Shown here one piece after another: positions 22,301-34,300 of a stretch of 64,000 nucleotides of DNA. Below the pieces are notes generated by a model. That model was not told where the DNA came from. It worked only from the letters and a program-made list of their open reading frames with translations, and ran no database searches. The stretch comes from Podarcis raffonei (lineage: Eukaryota; Chordata; Lepidosauria; Squamata; Lacertidae), in contig NC_070602.1 of assembly GCF_027172205.1 (NCBI RefSeq), positions 131,940,049 through 132,004,048 of the forward strand, in the 5' to 3' direction. Position numbers and translations under genes: made by a program. Position 1 is the first letter of the stretch. Each line of letters begins with the position of its first letter.

Positions 22301-25300
22301 TGAGAGTGAGATAAGTGTTAATCATAGAGAGTAAGACAGACAAACAAGTTTTTATTGATGGCGCCTTGTTCAACTACTTTGCAACCTTCCTCATACTCTG
22401 AGCAGCTTGTTTTGTCCTAGATCCGGAAGAAACCAGAAATAACCTGTGAGAGGCAATGTGTACCTATAAAGGAATGGGATTTGGGATCCCACAGCACTGG
22501 GCATTTCTACATGCGAACTCTCTGGATTCTGATAGTTAAGGTGGGGCCTATGGAACCAGGTTGAAAGATCAGCCAGGAAAACCAGGTGGCCTTAGACAAG
22601 TTCCTCCTTTTCTCCTTTCAGCATAACCTACCTTGTGAAGTTGCTGTAAGGATACAATTGTCAGAAGCCAGAGTCAATAGTAAGGTAAAGGTAAAGGTAC
22701 CCCTGCCCGTACGGGCCAGTCTTGACAGACTCTGGGGTTGTGCGCCCATCTCACTCAAGAGGCCGGGGGCCAGCGCTGTCCAGAGACACTTCCGGGTCAC
22801 GTGGCCAGCGTGACAAAGCTGCATCTGGCTAGCCAGCGCAGCACACGGAAACGCCGTTTACCTTCCCGCTGGTAAGCGGTCCCTATTTATCTACTTGCAC
22901 CCAGGGGTGCTTTCGAACTGCTAGGTTGGCAGGCGCTGGGACCGAGCAGCGGGAGCGCATCCCGCCGCGGGGATTCGAACCGCCGACCTTTCGATCGGCA
23001 AGCCCTAGGCGCTGAGGCTTTTACCCACAGCACCACCCGCGTCCCTAGAGTCAATAGTAGGTCAGCATAAAAACACCAGTGTCAGGGAAGTTAACTCTGT
23101 GCAATGAAACCAGAACAGCTCAAACCACGTGAGCCCAATAATTCTCCCCAGTAGATCTTGCTCCAATGAGTCGGTTGCAAGGACTGAAGGTCCCTGTCTT
23201 CCCACAGCTCCCTAAGACTCCACCTCCACCACATCCTTCCCAAACAGCCTGAGACTTCTCTGCCTTGTCTGTCTTCATTCTTCCCTCTTCATACTGGGAG
23301 ACCAGGGGGGAGGGAAACTAGTTGTTCTTCTCCAGCCTCCTCTTCTGCCTCTGAATCTAGACTTATCTCTGCCACAGCCTCTTCCTGCTCACTAAACCCT
23401 GTTGCCTCTTCAGCTTCCAGCACCACCTCCTCCCAGTCTGCTCCCTCTTCTCCCTCCCTCCCACTCCCTGGCTCTGAGCCTTCTTCCCTTGGGGGTTCCT
23501 TTGGGGGTTCCCCGGCTGGTGCCTCCCACCAATCCTCTGCACCCAGCCAGTCCATGACAACAATGCAGTTACTCTCCTGTGTGTTAGCCTGAGCTCTTTG
23601 AGTAAGTAACAAATAAACCAATGTAGTAAACAAATGCAATCAATAAATAAGTATTCACCTCTGAGCCTCATGAGAATCGTTTCCAATTTATTCCAAGTTA
23701 CACAACCTTACAACAGTCTTCCTTACCCAACTGTGGATTCAAGTCATGTGTCCCTGAAAGGCTGTCACTGAAACCCATAAATAGGAATCTTTAGGAGGAA
23801 AATGTAACACAAGTCCACAACAGGCCTCAATACAAATAACTCATCATTAGGTTGCTTTTGATACATCATTAGGTTGCTTTACAATTTACCATACACCTCC
23901 TGAATCATAGAATTGTAGAATTGGAAGGGACCCCAATGGTCATCTAGTCCAACCCCCTGTAATGCAAAAATCTCAGCTAAAGCATCCATGATAGATGACT
24001 ATCCAACCTCCCTTGCCTCAGTATCATGAAACCAAAGAGGACACAATCACTTATTCCCAAGTTTCTGAGTACTTCCACTTCATTGATCAGTTCTTCCCTG
24101 TTGGTGAGGACCAGGTCCAAGATAGATGACCCCCTTTTGCTTCTTCTACCTTCTGGGAAATGAAATTGTCAGTGAGGCAATGGAGGAATTTGTTGGACCT
24201 TACATTATAGGCTGAGTTTGAGTTTCAACAGATATTTGGGTAGTTTTAGTCTCCCATGACTACCATATCTCTCCATTTTGAATGTTTGGCAATCTGCTCT
24301 AGGAAGGCATCACCCAAGTCTTCAGTCTGGCTTGGAGGTCTATAGCAGACACCCACAGGAAGGTCACTGTTGTTTCTCTCTCCTACAATTTTTACCCATA
24401 TACTGCTTTCGATGCTCCAGGTCATGAATTTCTTCACAAGTGTACACATCCCTTACATATAATGTTCCTCCTCCTCCGTTCCTGTTTAGTCTATTCCTTT
24501 TGAGCAAGTTATACCCCTCAATTCCTACATTCCAGTCATGAGTCTCATCCATCAGGTTTCAGTAACAGCTATTAGTTCATATTTGCCATCCTGTATTAAG
24601 AGTTCCAATTCATCTTGCTTGTTTCCCATACTCTGTGAATTAGTATACAGATGAAACTATGAGCCATTCCCTCCATCTGCTTCCTTCTAGTAGTTTCCTG
24701 TCCTTTAGCAGGTTTCTGTAGCACCACCTCAGTTTCCTGTGCACCAGTGAAGCTATTATCCCCAGTACCAGGTGTTCTTCTGTCTTCTGTAATGTTGTCT
24801 CCCTCAGGATTTAGTTTAAAGCTCTCCCGATCAGGTTCTTGCCAACCACTGCGAGAAGTCCTTCCTCCAGGAAGTGGAGACCATGGTCCAAGAAGCAAAC
24901 CCTTTTCAGATAACACCACCTGCTGAAGGGTCTTGGGGCACCGCCTGTTTTTCCTGTTGAAGGTTGGGGCTTGTATATGTGAAAATGGCAAGCATGGGAA
25001 CAATGTAGCTGACCCCAAGTCACACCTGTGTACTTACTAAACTTTTGTCCTCTTTAGTAACAAGATGATGTTACTAAAATACTGTACCAAACACTAGTAT
25101 ATAGGACAGATATCTGTGATGTATTTCTAATGGATTGTTTTGAGGCATAGACTTGAATTTGTGGTGAGTAACTTTTTATCCTAAAATATATTCCACTTAA
25201 TCAGTTACTCTTTCCATGAGGTTCAATGACTCTTTGTATTCAAATGCAGCTTCTTGTAAAGTCCAGTTTTCTCTGTATTTTATATTCTCTTTCCCAAAAT

Positions 25301-28300
25301 TGCTGTTTTCCTTCCTTCTGATTTCCTGCATGTTTCTGAAGGACTGCCTTCCTCTCCTAGGTGAACATCCGCGGATGGGAGCCCTGGATGTTTGCCCCTT
25401 CATCCCAGTGAGGAATGTTACTATGGAAGAATGTGTCCAGTGCGCCAATCTGTTTGGAAAGCGTTTAGCAGGGGAACTGCATGTGCCAGGTGAGTTGGGT
25501 TTGCAAGACAGCACCTGGTCACTCCAGGCCACCAAGTCAAATTCCTTCAAAAATCTCTGTTGGCCACTGTAATGTATGCCTTATCAACTAAATATCTGGC
25601 ATGTGGCACCTTTAAGGTAAACAGCTGTGACCCATGGGGTCAGCTCCTGGAGAGCTGATTAAGAAGGGTGGTCTGGCTGAAGCAGGTAGTTTCAACTCTG
25701 GAGGCCCCCAGTCCTTGTCAAGAATAATGTTTGATTTGCCATTAACTCAGCTTGTGGTGTGTTCCTATATGAACATCAGAAGACAAAATAGCCACCTCTC
25801 TCCTCATTTAGTTCTCCCTTCCTCTTGTGGGCAGGTTTGCACCCTACATTGCCTTGATGTATTGGCACATACGATGTGCACAGACATTCCAGATAAAGTG
25901 TGCTGGGGACATCTGCCCAGGGAGCCTATGCACACAGACTCTATATGTGCCATTGGTAGGGAATGTGTGTTATGAACCTATGCATGCTGGGTCGTCTAAC
26001 ATCACGGCACAATGAAAATATCAGATTCTATCTGTCTGGTGTTAACCCGGAAGTAACTGCAAGGGTGGCTGAGTTTTTATCAATAGTATCTCTTAGAGTG
26101 GTGAATGGCACTATTTAGCGGGAAGAAACTCCAATGAAAATCCTTGTTATTACATATTTTTACATGGCTGCTTGTTTGTTTATATTTTAAAATTTTATAT
26201 ATGACTGTTTATGATGGCCTATATTTGTAATGCCTAATAAAGGTTCCCTGTGCAGTTAGGGACTCTGTTCCCCGGAGGCCAGGGGCAGGGAGGGGGCAGG
26301 AGATGTGATCCAAGCTGCCGCCACCACACAATGACTTTTGGCATTTGCTGAGCGGTGTGAGGTGCTCTGCAAAGCAGTGAGTCCCATGCACCGTTGTGTG
26401 GCTGAAAGCTTCTTGAATTAACTCTGTTGCAAGCCAGCTCCTAGCCTGTGGCCATCTGGCTGTGAGTAGCTTGTGTGGATGCAGCGTGTTTTGAATGACA
26501 CCACAAGCCAGCATTCTCAGTAGGCATGTCTGGCTTATTTGTGTACCCCCAACGGCAATCACACAAAGACCCAGCTAACCCCTGGGATGGAGTACACAAC
26601 TCACAAGTTTCCCAGCACTCCCTGATTGGTCCCAGCACCATGGAGCAGCAAGCACAGAGTTCAAGAGGTGGGGCTGTCCATGGAAGGGAGCCCCCTGCAG
26701 TCTCCTTTTCCCAGGGCCTCCCCAAACCTGGAACCAGGCCTGCTGCTCCCTCCTTTCCTCTGACTCTTGAGTCCTGCAAAACCAGCTTCTTTAGGTTGCA
26801 GCCTGGCAACTCCCTGACTGGAGCCATGTGCTTTCTCAGTAAATCTGCCTCTCTTTTGCAGTGTATCTCTATGGCAAAGCAGCTCTGAAGGAGAGCAGAA
26901 TATCCTTGCCAGCCATCCGAGCAGGAGAATATGAAGCCCTCCCTGAGAAAGTAAGACTACGTGTTGCTTGCAACAACAGCTGTACTGCCAACCCTTAGAT
27001 CAACGGTCAGTGCCCTAGTCTGGGTAGCAATGGAGGCATTTTAAGAAGGGATGCTCAGATTTTATTGGATGGAGCTGGTTTATGGTTACAGCACAGCTGG
27101 CATAATGGAACTACCACAGCTGCCGCTTCAAGCTCCTGCTTACTGTTGTACTAGTTGCTAAAGTGTGAGCAAGTCTCTCCCAGTACTTGTGTGTGCACAG
27201 AGTGGAGACGCCCTCTCATTCCTGCTCGTGAATCATTCCTGCAATGTCCATGTGGATTCTGCAATCTAGCTTTATTGTTAGGTGTATATATCCATGGCAT
27301 TTGCATCAAATTTGACTTACAGATTCCTTTTAATAGAAATGAGAAGAACATTCAAAATACACATGGCCACTTGGGCAAATTTCTTTGAGCACATTAGCTC
27401 AGAATATAAGTTTCTACAGTCGTACCTCGGGTTACAGACTCTTCAGGTTGCAGACGCTTCAGTTTACAGACTCTGCTAACCCAGAAATAGTACCTTGGGT
27501 TAAGAACTTTGCTTCAGGATGAGAACAGAAATTGCACGGCGGCAGCAGGAAGCCCCATTAGCTAAAGTGGTACCTCAGGTTAAGAACAGTTTCAGGTTAA
27601 GAACGGACCTCCAGAACGATTTAAGTTCTTCACCCGAGGTACCACTGTATTTTAAAGAGCTACTGAAAATACCAAATTGTGTTGATTTAATCTCAAGAAA
27701 AAAGTTGCATGAATAAATTCGAATGCAGGAATCCCCAGGTGAAAGTGTTCCAAATGATTTTTCTGACTAGACTGAGGACGGTTCTGCTTTCCCTGTCTTC
27801 TGAAATTCTCCTGTGCATGCTTAGTCTGTGATAGGGCCCACTGACAAACCAAGGTAAAGGTAAAGGTACCCCTGCCCGTACGGGCCAGTCTTGCCAGACT
27901 CTAGGGTTGTGCGCTCATCTCACTCTAGAGGCTGGGAGCCAGCGCTGTCCGCAGACACTTCCGGGTCACGTGGCCAGCGTGACAAGCTGCATCTGGCGAG
28001 CCAGCGCAGCACACAAGAGCAGACAGTAAATACGATTATCATTTGCATTCATCATCACACATCACAGTTCTCAAGGTAACAAATATCTCTGGAGTGTGAC
28101 ACTGCCCAGCAAGCCGGCTGTCTGGCTCTGGGTCTATCTAACAGTGAAATTGTTATTATTACTGGAATATTACAACCCCCTCCTTTTCTTTGTTTTGTTT
28201 TTTTTAAGCTAAAAAACCCAGAATGGACTCCTGATTTTGGCTCTGCAACCTTTGTTCCAAGATGGGGAGCCACAGTAACAGGCGCACGGACATTCCTCAT

Positions 28301-31300
28301 AGCCTACAACATCAATTTGCTGTGTACAAAGGAGCTGGCGCACCGGATAGCGCTGAACATTCGGGAGCAAGGCCGTGGAAAGGAGCAGGTATTCCTGTGT
28401 CCAGGGAAGAATTGGCTTGCAGTTTCCCCCCTCCCATTGGAATCCTCCCACAATTCAGAAAAGGGCAAGGAAAGGAGAGATCTCCCCAATTTCCTCCCGT
28501 AATCGCTAACCCTGTATTTCTCTTCATTTTTATCACACTACATGCATAGAGTAGGCTATGCAGGCCACAGATGATGGCAGGGGGGAAATGTGAGTTCACT
28601 CATTGCTCACTGAAACTGGCAGCCTGCACCAGAGCTGCTAGGAATCAAGGTCTGACTAGAAGCCTGAGGGTTTTGAATCTTCTTTTCAGGGTCTCCTGGG
28701 AAAAGACAAAAGTCCTAGGCTGGGAAGATGGAACCAAAGGAGCGAACTAGAATCATAGAATCATAGAATCATAGAGTTGGAAGAGACCACAAGGGCCATC
28801 GAGTCTTGTTTGTTTTGGCCCAGTTCTCTAATCTGTCAAGGTCGTTTTGAAGTGTGATCCTGTCCTCTGGGCTGTCCTATATTCTCCTAAGACTGGTTAG
28901 ACTTTTGCTGTGGTCTTTTGGCCCCTCTGCTTCCTTAAGGGTAGCTGATGAAGCAGACTCCAGTCCATCAGCCCTCATGCTATAATAATCTTTAAAGTGC
29001 CACAGGATTCCTTGTTGTCATTTGGATATGTGATGAAGCAAATGTATGAAGAGTTGTGAAAACAGAAATATTTTGGGAATGGGGTAGGAACTTTAAAATC
29101 TGATAGGAATATGATAGGAATGTTAGCTTTTGGCTGCTGGGGTTAAGAAGACAGGAAGTGCTTGGCTCCTGTTTGCCAGCTTCCCACCTTATTCTGTAGA
29201 TGGTTGAAATTCTTGCTCCTGTTTGTGCTTTGTAGCCTGGGCGATTGAAGCAGGTGCAAGGCATGGGCTGGTACTTGGACGAGGAGAATATTGCTCAGGT
29301 TTCTGCAAATTTGCTAGACTTTGAGACCACTCCCCTTCACACCGTCTATGAGGAGGTCTGCAAGGATGCCCAGGTGAGCTGGACAAGGAGGTTGCGCCAG
29401 AGCATCCCAGAGATGTCCTGAGCTAAGACCTTTGGGGTGAAATGTGTCGGGAGCAAGGAGTTGCAGCCCAAAGCTCTTGCGGCTGTGCCTTTGGCTCACT
29501 TTTATGGAGCTGCTCTCTGGTTATAGAAGAACTGATTGCAGCACAGCACACAAAGAGAGAGAGAGAGAGAGCTACCAGTTTGTGTATGCATTGGCAGCTG
29601 GGCTAAGAGCAGGAGATCTGGGGGCTGCCCGGCCCTTTAGCTCACTTCCTGCCCTCTGCTGCAAACGCTGCAGAACAGCAGGGGAAGAGAGGGAAGGGAT
29701 TGCTGCTCAATTGCAAATGTAAGCCAAATATCCCCCAGTATGGCACCAGAAGAAAGGGACACCTCCCCTTTTCGCCTATGTAGCATGGGAGTTACCCTCC
29801 CTTCCCTGTGCCCCAAACACAATGGGCGAGCTTTGCCTGTCTTCAAAGAGCTCTCACGCAGCAATGAGCACCTGTGAGTCCGCAAGGGTTAGGGCTGGGG
29901 TTTCTGCTTGGCGCTAAAGATATCAGACAAATGATCCCACTGCCAGCCATGCAAACCTTTCAAAACATGCGCGGCTTCTCATGAACTGGAACAGCATCGC
30001 TTGCAGGCTGAGATTGCATTAGTTATACCTTCTTCTCTGAGTGTTATTTGAGAACATTTCTGTATTGAGAGTCTTGGGTTATTTGGATTATTTTCTAGTT
30101 TATGCAGTAGTGTGAACTTGTGGTGGTAGAAACTTGAGCGTCATTCATGTTGCATCTCTGCCAGAGACTTGATGCCTTGAGCGTGTGTCTGGATCCCTGG
30201 GGTTGTGCTGGACTGCTCTCAAATTCCTGTTCTTGTTTCTAGGATCTGAATCTGCCAGTGGTGGGATCTCAGCTGGTGGGTCTGGTCCCCAAAAAGGCCA
30301 TGCTGGATGCAGCAGAATATTATATTAACAAAGAAAATCTATTCATCCTTGAGGAGGAGCATAAAATCAGACTGGTAACCTGCTTCTTCAAAAGAGAAAG
30401 GAGTGAAATACTTGAGTATCCTATGAAATGTATTACTGTACAGTGGTACCTCGGGTTACATACGCTTCAGGTTACAGATTCCGCTAACCCAGAAATAGTA
30501 TCTCGGGTTAAGAACTTTGCTTCAGGATGAGAACAGAAATTGCGTGGCGGTGGCGTGGTGGCAGCAGGAGGCCCCATTAGCTAAAGTGCTGCTTCAGGTT
30601 AAGAACAGTTTCAGGTTTAGAACAGACCTCCGGAATGAATTAAGTTCTTAACCCAAGGTACCACTGTAATAGGATTCTCCTTTTCCACACATACTTTCAC
30701 TCTGTTTCCCAACTGGCTTACTGTGTTTTTGCCTTACTATATAGTGAGAATGGTTGACATGTGGGAGGGATGTAGAGAATTCTGATGGCAACGGGAGCAG
30801 AAATTCCCTGGTTTTGCTTATTCACCATGAGTGAAGAACAGAAATCCATTCAGAAAATAGGATTAGTAGTAGCTGTTGCTGTTGTTGACAGTCTGCAGAT
30901 TATACATAATTGATTACTACTTCTCCATTTGCATTAAATTTCCTTTGCATTGAAATAAATGTGGTGGATTGATGTAATAGTAATATAGTAAATTATGTAA
31001 AATTCTGTCATAGTGGATATTAAGACGCATTACAAGCTGCAGTAGAATGGAAGCAGTACTGCATGTGATAAACCATGAGTTGGCACCAGTCTTTTCCATC
31101 CCTAAACTGTGACCAGCGCTGCTCCGAGACATTTTGGCACTTGAGGCAAAACACACACCCCCGCTGCCCCCCCCGCTGCTCTTTTTCTGTGCCTTTGATT
31201 CTGCATGTGGCTCCAGCTGCCTCCTTCCTTCCTTCCTTCCTTCCTTCCTTCCTTCCTTCCTTCCTTCCTTCCTTCCTTCCCCTTAATGGTCCATCACCCA

Positions 31301-34300
31301 GACTATCATCTCACCAGGAAACTAGCCTGGCACTTCCAAGAATTAGAAGGGGGCATTCAGCCTGCCCCGGGCAAAAAACCCCATAACTATATGTATGGTA
31401 TATTTTAATGTAGTTGTTATTTTTATATTGAAGTGTGGTGTGAACCTAGAAGCCTTTGAGTTGAAGGGCAGACTCAAACAAACAAATAAATAGTTTTTGA
31501 AGTTAAAGAAAGAATGGGGGATTCTGAACAAATCTGAGAATTATTTCATCTGTTCTGCAGGAAGCACATTTTGCACACTCAGACTCTTGGGAATGGAAAA
31601 GGTGGACATATAAATAAATTTAAAAAGGGGGTGGGGCAAGGATATGCCTGAGAAGTGGAACAGTTTGAAAGTTCTGTTTAGGTTCATGGTGCAGAATGTT
31701 GTTATACTTTTTTAAAGGAGGTACAAACACATGTACAAAATAAATAGATCACACACCCTCTCAAAACGGAGAGACAGTTTGTGGGATGTGGGGTGAACTG
31801 CCCTGTTTTATCAAGTAATTTTCTTGAAGATCTGAACCCCCCCAATTTTGTATTCCCCAAATTATTTCAGTTTCTGTTTAGTGCAGTGAATCTCTATTCA
31901 TTTTCCATTCTCAGGTAATCAACCGACTGGGGCTGGACTCCTTGTCTCCTTTCAATCCCAAGGAGCGCATCATTGAGTACGGATGTTTTCATTGTCCTCC
32001 TTCCATTTTTTGTTTGTTTGCTGGGCACCGTACATTTGGCAAGTTTGGCTGGGTTGGGTGCAGGTCCACACCACAGCATGCTCCTGGAAGTCCACTACAT
32101 CAGTTTCCATTGCAAACAGGACCATGGGAAGTGCTGGGCAAGCGAGTCTGGGGTTGGGGTGACCCATGTGCTAGCTTGAAAGGGAGGAAGCAATGGGCCA
32201 CTGGCTTCCCTACATTTCCTTATTTGTGTCAGGTAAAATTCTGGCACCCGTGTGTTGCTCTTTGCTTCCAGAGATGCTCACTGGCAGTTTGAGTGTCACA
32301 CGCATGCCCAGCCCTAATCTGGGGAAGGTTTGTGAGGTTTTGAGATTTGACAGTTGTTTGCCCCACCTGCTTGAGATGTAATTAAATGGTCTCATGTGCC
32401 ATCACATTTTCAAGGGAGTGAGTTTTGCTTAGAGAATGCAAGACCAATTCCTAGAAAGAGACAAAGCAATCCTCCCTGCTCTTGGTTCACCAGGGACAAT
32501 GCTAGCGAAAAGCATCTGGTCATTGGGCTGTATTCTGCTAACATTGTAAGTCCTACTTTGAATCTTTGCAGAAGAGTTACCATCATCCTACACATGGCAG
32601 AGAGATGCCTTCTCCTTCCTTGACTTTAGTTCATTCTGTCCTCTTGACGTACGTGAATGTGCTTTTCCTATGTCCTTCTTGTCTTCCGAAGGGATATGGT
32701 GCAGGATGGCAAAGAGAGCGGCTGCCTGATATCCTTGCCTCTTCACACTTTTGTGCAGAAAGTTGGTGCCAGGTCAGCTGCTCCTGGAGGAGGATCCGTA
32801 GCAGCAGCGATGTCTTCTTTGGTACAGGAGCCACTTGTTTTTATTATGTTATATAGATTGCGTGTGCACCTTGCACATAAATCAGACAGGGCTGGCCTCC
32901 AAGTCCAGATGGGAGACTTGAATTCAGTCAAAAGTAGAGTGTAATCTGCATTGAGAGTATTGATATCACCTAAATCAGGGCGTCATCGGACAGTGCCATT
33001 TCTGCTTGCCCTACTCCCATTAAAGCAATATTTCTCTTAGCCTCTGGGTTGGGAGGAGAGGAAAAATCATTGTGTTTATTAATATTGCACATATGGAAAC
33101 AGTACGATGAATAAAAACGGACTCTTATTGAAATAAAAATTGTGCAGTCCAAAAATATGGTTCCAAAGCTTAACTTACAGAATTTGTTCCAAAACAGACG
33201 CTCCAAACAATAATGTTCCCCAGAGTGGCAGGGGAAACCCAGCCAGATGGGCGGGGTATAAATAATAAAAAAAAAGATGATGATGATGATGATGATTACA
33301 TCCAAATAGTTGCATAGAATCATGTGCTTGTCTAAGCACAGGTACAGCCTCTTAGAAATATGAAATTACTTCAAACAGAGCAGAACACAAAGCTCTGACT
33401 CTCCCACAGCTTTCATTACAGCCTGAGAGAGAGAGACCATTAGCATGTCCTTTCTTCTCTGGTGCTTGAGAACAAAGATCCAACTCCCACAAAATGGAGA
33501 TTTGCAGCTGAATACTTATCATGTGATCTAAAGTTAAACACCTCGTCACAGAGTTGCAGAGATACATTCTAAGTTAATTATCAACCTGTTAGGCTCTCTG
33601 CAACTCCTTTGTTTAACTACAGTGGAAGTTTGCATGATATGCATTTCGCAGTACACATACAGAGTTATTTTCCAATTCAATGTACCATTAAACAATTATA
33701 CTTTACAAAAATCCCATGAAGCTGAAGTTGGTTACTGTTTCCAGTTCCTTATTTACACAAAAGCACAGCTCGGTCAGAAAACTTTAATGATGAATCAAAG
33801 CTTACTGTGGGAAGCACCTCTCTCCTGCCAGTTTCTCGTTTGCCCTGCATCAAGCACAATATGCGAGAGGTGAACAGGAGATGTGGAAGAAGGGAGCACT
33901 TGTTGTATTTGATTGTTTCCATATCAGGACCCTTTAATACTGTTAAACCATTGCTTTTCAGGAATCAGCTAGATGCAGAGTTTAAAATGGTGTTTTTTAT
34001 TCTCCCCATACCACACTCGGATGCTGATCTCCAAGATCCAGTGGGTTGGAGTGGTTATAGTGCGGGACTAGGATCTGGGAGACCAGGCTTCAAATCCCCC
34101 ACCCAACCATGGAGCTCAGTGGGGGACGCTGGGCCAGTCACTGCCTCTCAGCTTAACTACACGTGATCTTAGCCTAAAGGCTGAGGAGCCATCTCAGAGG
34201 GTTATTGTGAGGATGAAATGGGGAAGGGGAGAGCCACATAAATGCAATAATAAGCATTCAATATATGTTTACTGAGAAGAATGCTGCATTTGGCAAAGGT

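Noticed and set aside
22068-22334. ATG at 22068 as the FTCD start
   Set aside because: The conserved N-terminus [11 protein letters not shown] is encoded by the separate exon 19286-19339, and exon 2 begins after an AG at 22111-22112.
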